Source: Candidatus Cloacimonadota bacterium
Lineage (GTDB): Bacteria; Cloacimonadota; Cloacimonadia; Cloacimonadales; TCS61
NCBI GenBank assembly: GCA_030628755.1
Contig: DAOVQH010000112.1
Coordinates: 1 to 7,662 of the forward strand
DNA length: 7,662 nucleotides
Reading direction: 5' to 3'
The notes under the pieces are model-generated. The model was not told the DNA's origin. It was given only the letters and a program-made list of their open reading frames with translations, and ran no database searches. Of the stretch, positions 6,851 through 7,662 are shown one piece after another. How positions within the stretch are numbered: the stretch's first letter is position 1; each line of letters opens with the position of its first letter. The translations under genes were made by a program, and so were the position numbers.

Positions 6851-6882
6851 ATTAAACTTGTATTTAAAGCTAATTCTGTCAA
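6851..6882 (-). promoter_or_regulatory. candidate promoter of the peptidase-dapB-dapF cluster
   Basis: On the minus strand a perfect TTGACA lies at 6882-6877. The best AT-rich -10 match downstream is TTTAAT at 6856-6851, giving a 20-base spacer, longer than the usual 17; at exactly 17 bases the hexamer is AAGTTT. The message would have a leader of about 15-20 bases containing AGGA before the ATG at 6828. Position is right for the cluster promoter but the -10 assignment is weak. Confidence 0.35.
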
Positions 6883-6904
6883 CTGGAAAAATAAATAGAC
6901 AAAA

Positions 6905-6936
6905 TTGATATTGTTTGCGTTTTTGATAGGGTTAAT
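6905..6936 (+). promoter_or_regulatory. candidate promoter of the rlpA-psuG pair
   Basis: TTGATA at 6905-6910 (five of six bases of the -35 consensus) is followed after 20 bases by GTTAAT at 6931-6936. The spacer is long and the -10 match partial, so this is only the best candidate upstream of the TTG start at 6955. It would leave a leader of roughly 12 bases carrying the Shine-Dalgarno sequence. Confidence 0.2.
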
Positions 6937-6943
6937 AAAGGCA

Positions 6944-6949
6944 GGGAGG
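6944..6949 (+). promoter_or_regulatory. strong Shine-Dalgarno that fixes a TTG start
   Basis: GGGAGG sits five bases before the TTG at 6955. No ATG or GTG near this point would give a complete signal peptide, so this site is the main reason for choosing the TTG as the start of the RlpA-like gene. Confidence 0.8.
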
Positions 6950-6954
6950 CTATT

Positions 6955-7398
6955 TTGCTGAGATTCAGGTTGTTATTTTTGCTACTCTTAATTGTGGGAT
7001 GTTCTTCTAATACAATGTATGAAACTAAAGGAGCTTACAAACGAACTCATAAAAAGTTTGGAAGTTCTGAGGATGTTAAGAAAGAAATGAAGGTGAAAAA
7101 AGGAGAGGTTTACTATTTTGTTTGTTCATTTTATGGTAAGAAATTTCATGGAAAACAAACAGCAAATGGGGAGATATTTGATATGAACAAACTTACCTGT
7201 GCACATAAAAGCCTTCCTTTTGGGACTCTCCTCAAGGTTACAAATGAAGATAACGGGAATTCTGTGGTTGTGCGTGTAAATGACAGGGGACCTTTTGTTC
7301 AGGGACGTGATCTGGATTTATCTTACGCAGCTGCAAAAAAGATCGGTCTTATCGGTGCCGGTGTGAAGAAACTGAAAGTCGAAGTTTTGGGGAAATGA
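6955..7398 (+). CDS. rlpA: RlpA-like lipoprotein (septal ring lytic transglycosylase family)
   Basis: A 147-residue predicted lipoprotein. The signal peptide (residues 1-15) ends in the lipobox I-V-G-C16, so the mature protein should be lipid-anchored in the envelope. Residues about 50-145 form the RlpA double-psi beta-barrel: FYGKKFHGKQTANGEIFDMN, then AHKSLPFGTLLKVTN and VRVNDRGPF, then DLSYAAA. In Pseudomonas RlpA, a lytic transglycosylase that cleaves peptidoglycan lacking stem peptides, E120, H131 and D157 form the active site. Here E73, H84 and D110 have exactly the same spacing, so activity is plausible. There is no SPOR domain, which in larger RlpA proteins targets septal denuded glycan, so localisation must differ. 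C82 replaces the alanine usual before AH. TTG is the start, with GGGAGG five bases upstream. psuG follows after 15 bases. Confidence 0.93.
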   Translation: MLRFRLLFLLLLIVGCSSNTMYETKGAYKRTHKKFGSSEDVKKEMKVKKGEVYYFVCSFYGKKFHGKQTANGEIFDMNKLTCAHKSLPFGTLLKVTNEDNGNSVVVRVNDRGPFVQGRDLDLSYAAAKKIGLIGAGVKKLKVEVLGK

Positions 7399-7413
7399 AT
7401 AAACAGGAATTTC

Positions 7414-7662
7414 ATGAAAAATATCTTTGAATATTCGATACCAGTAAAAAATGCTTTAGAAAATAATCAACCAATAATAGCTCTGGAATCAACTATCATT
7501 TCACACGGATTACCTTACCCACAAAATTTTAAGGTAGCTAAGAAACTGGAGTCAATTGCCAAAGATAAGGGAGTGATTCCTGCCACAATTTGCTTAATGA
7601 ATGGGAAAATAAAGATGGGTTTGAATGAAAATGAACTTGAGATACTTGCAAAAAGTAAAAAT
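7414..7662 (+). CDS. psuG: pseudouridine-5'-phosphate glycosidase, N-terminal part (cut by right edge)
   Basis: The first 83 codons of a gene that normally encodes about 300 residues. PsuG cleaves the C-C glycosidic bond of pseudouridine 5'-phosphate to give uracil and ribose 5-phosphate, a salvage step after RNA turnover; its partner kinase PsuK makes the substrate. The conserved N-terminal signature is clear: IALESTIISHGLPYPQN (22-38, with E25 matching the catalytic E31 of the E. coli enzyme), then GVIPATICLMNGKIKMGL (53-70). The catalytic lysines lie beyond the window edge. The ATG has AGGA (7405-7408) five bases upstream and follows the RlpA-like gene by 15 bases, so the two are probably transcribed together although their functions are not obviously related. 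The part seen has no frameshift. Confidence 0.93.
   Translation, partial: MKNIFEYSIPVKNALENNQPIIALESTIISHGLPYPQNFKVAKKLESIAKDKGVIPATICLMNGKIKMGLNENELEILAKSKN

Larger units (their letters stand above)
6829..6954. promoter_or_regulatory. divergent intergenic region between peptidase and rlpA genes
   Basis: This 126-base AT-rich gap separates the minus-strand cluster from the plus-strand pair and must hold, or lie close to, the promoters of both. I see no strong operator palindrome and no riboswitch-like structure. The Shine-Dalgarno sequences for both flanking genes lie at its two ends. Confidence 0.6.

Noticed and set aside
7395..7430. Short ATG frame overlapping the stop of the RlpA-like gene (ATGA)
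   Set aside because: It is only 11 codons long and in a different frame from psuG, whose own ATG at 7414 has a good Shine-Dalgarno sequence.

Overview
The window reads as an ordinary, densely packed stretch of chromosome from an AT-rich bacterium. The organism is probably Gram-negative (diderm): it has diaminopimelate (DAP) synthesis genes, an RlpA-type lipoprotein and a RodZ-like protein. Gene content and composition would fit an uncultured FCB-group lineage such as Cloacimonadota, but that placement is only an impression. I see no phage, insertion sequence, CRISPR array, tRNA or rRNA.

Minus strand, read from 6828 down to 761, is one compact six-gene cluster. It runs PepT-like M20 peptidase, dapB, dapF, a small YfiM/DUF2279-like exported protein, a short RodZ-like membrane HTH protein, and a TIGR03960-type radical SAM protein with a C-terminal DUF2344 domain. 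Spacings are +9, +8, -4 (an ATGA stop/start overlap), +2 and +23 bases, so co-transcription and translational coupling are likely. DapB and DapF perform an early and a late step of DAP/lysine synthesis, and RodZ-like proteins link the cytoskeleton to wall growth. Half of the cluster therefore concerns cell-wall precursor supply and cell shape; the roles of the YfiM-like and radical SAM genes are unknown.

After the radical SAM gene comes a 242-base non-coding gap (519-760). It contains a patch of about 50% GC next to sequence of about 15% GC, and a short inverted repeat. Beyond it a TPR protein gene, also minus strand, runs off the left edge.

On the right, a 126-base divergent intergenic region (6829-6954) separates the minus-strand cluster from a plus-strand pair. 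That pair is an RlpA-like lipoprotein with a TTG start behind a strong Shine-Dalgarno sequence, and psuG (pseudouridine-5'-phosphate glycosidase), which is cut by the right edge.

No clearly new system is visible. The points most worth a second look are the altered active-site loop of DapF, the second cysteine cluster of the radical SAM protein, the RodZ-like protein lacking its periplasmic domain, and the compositionally odd gap at 519-760.
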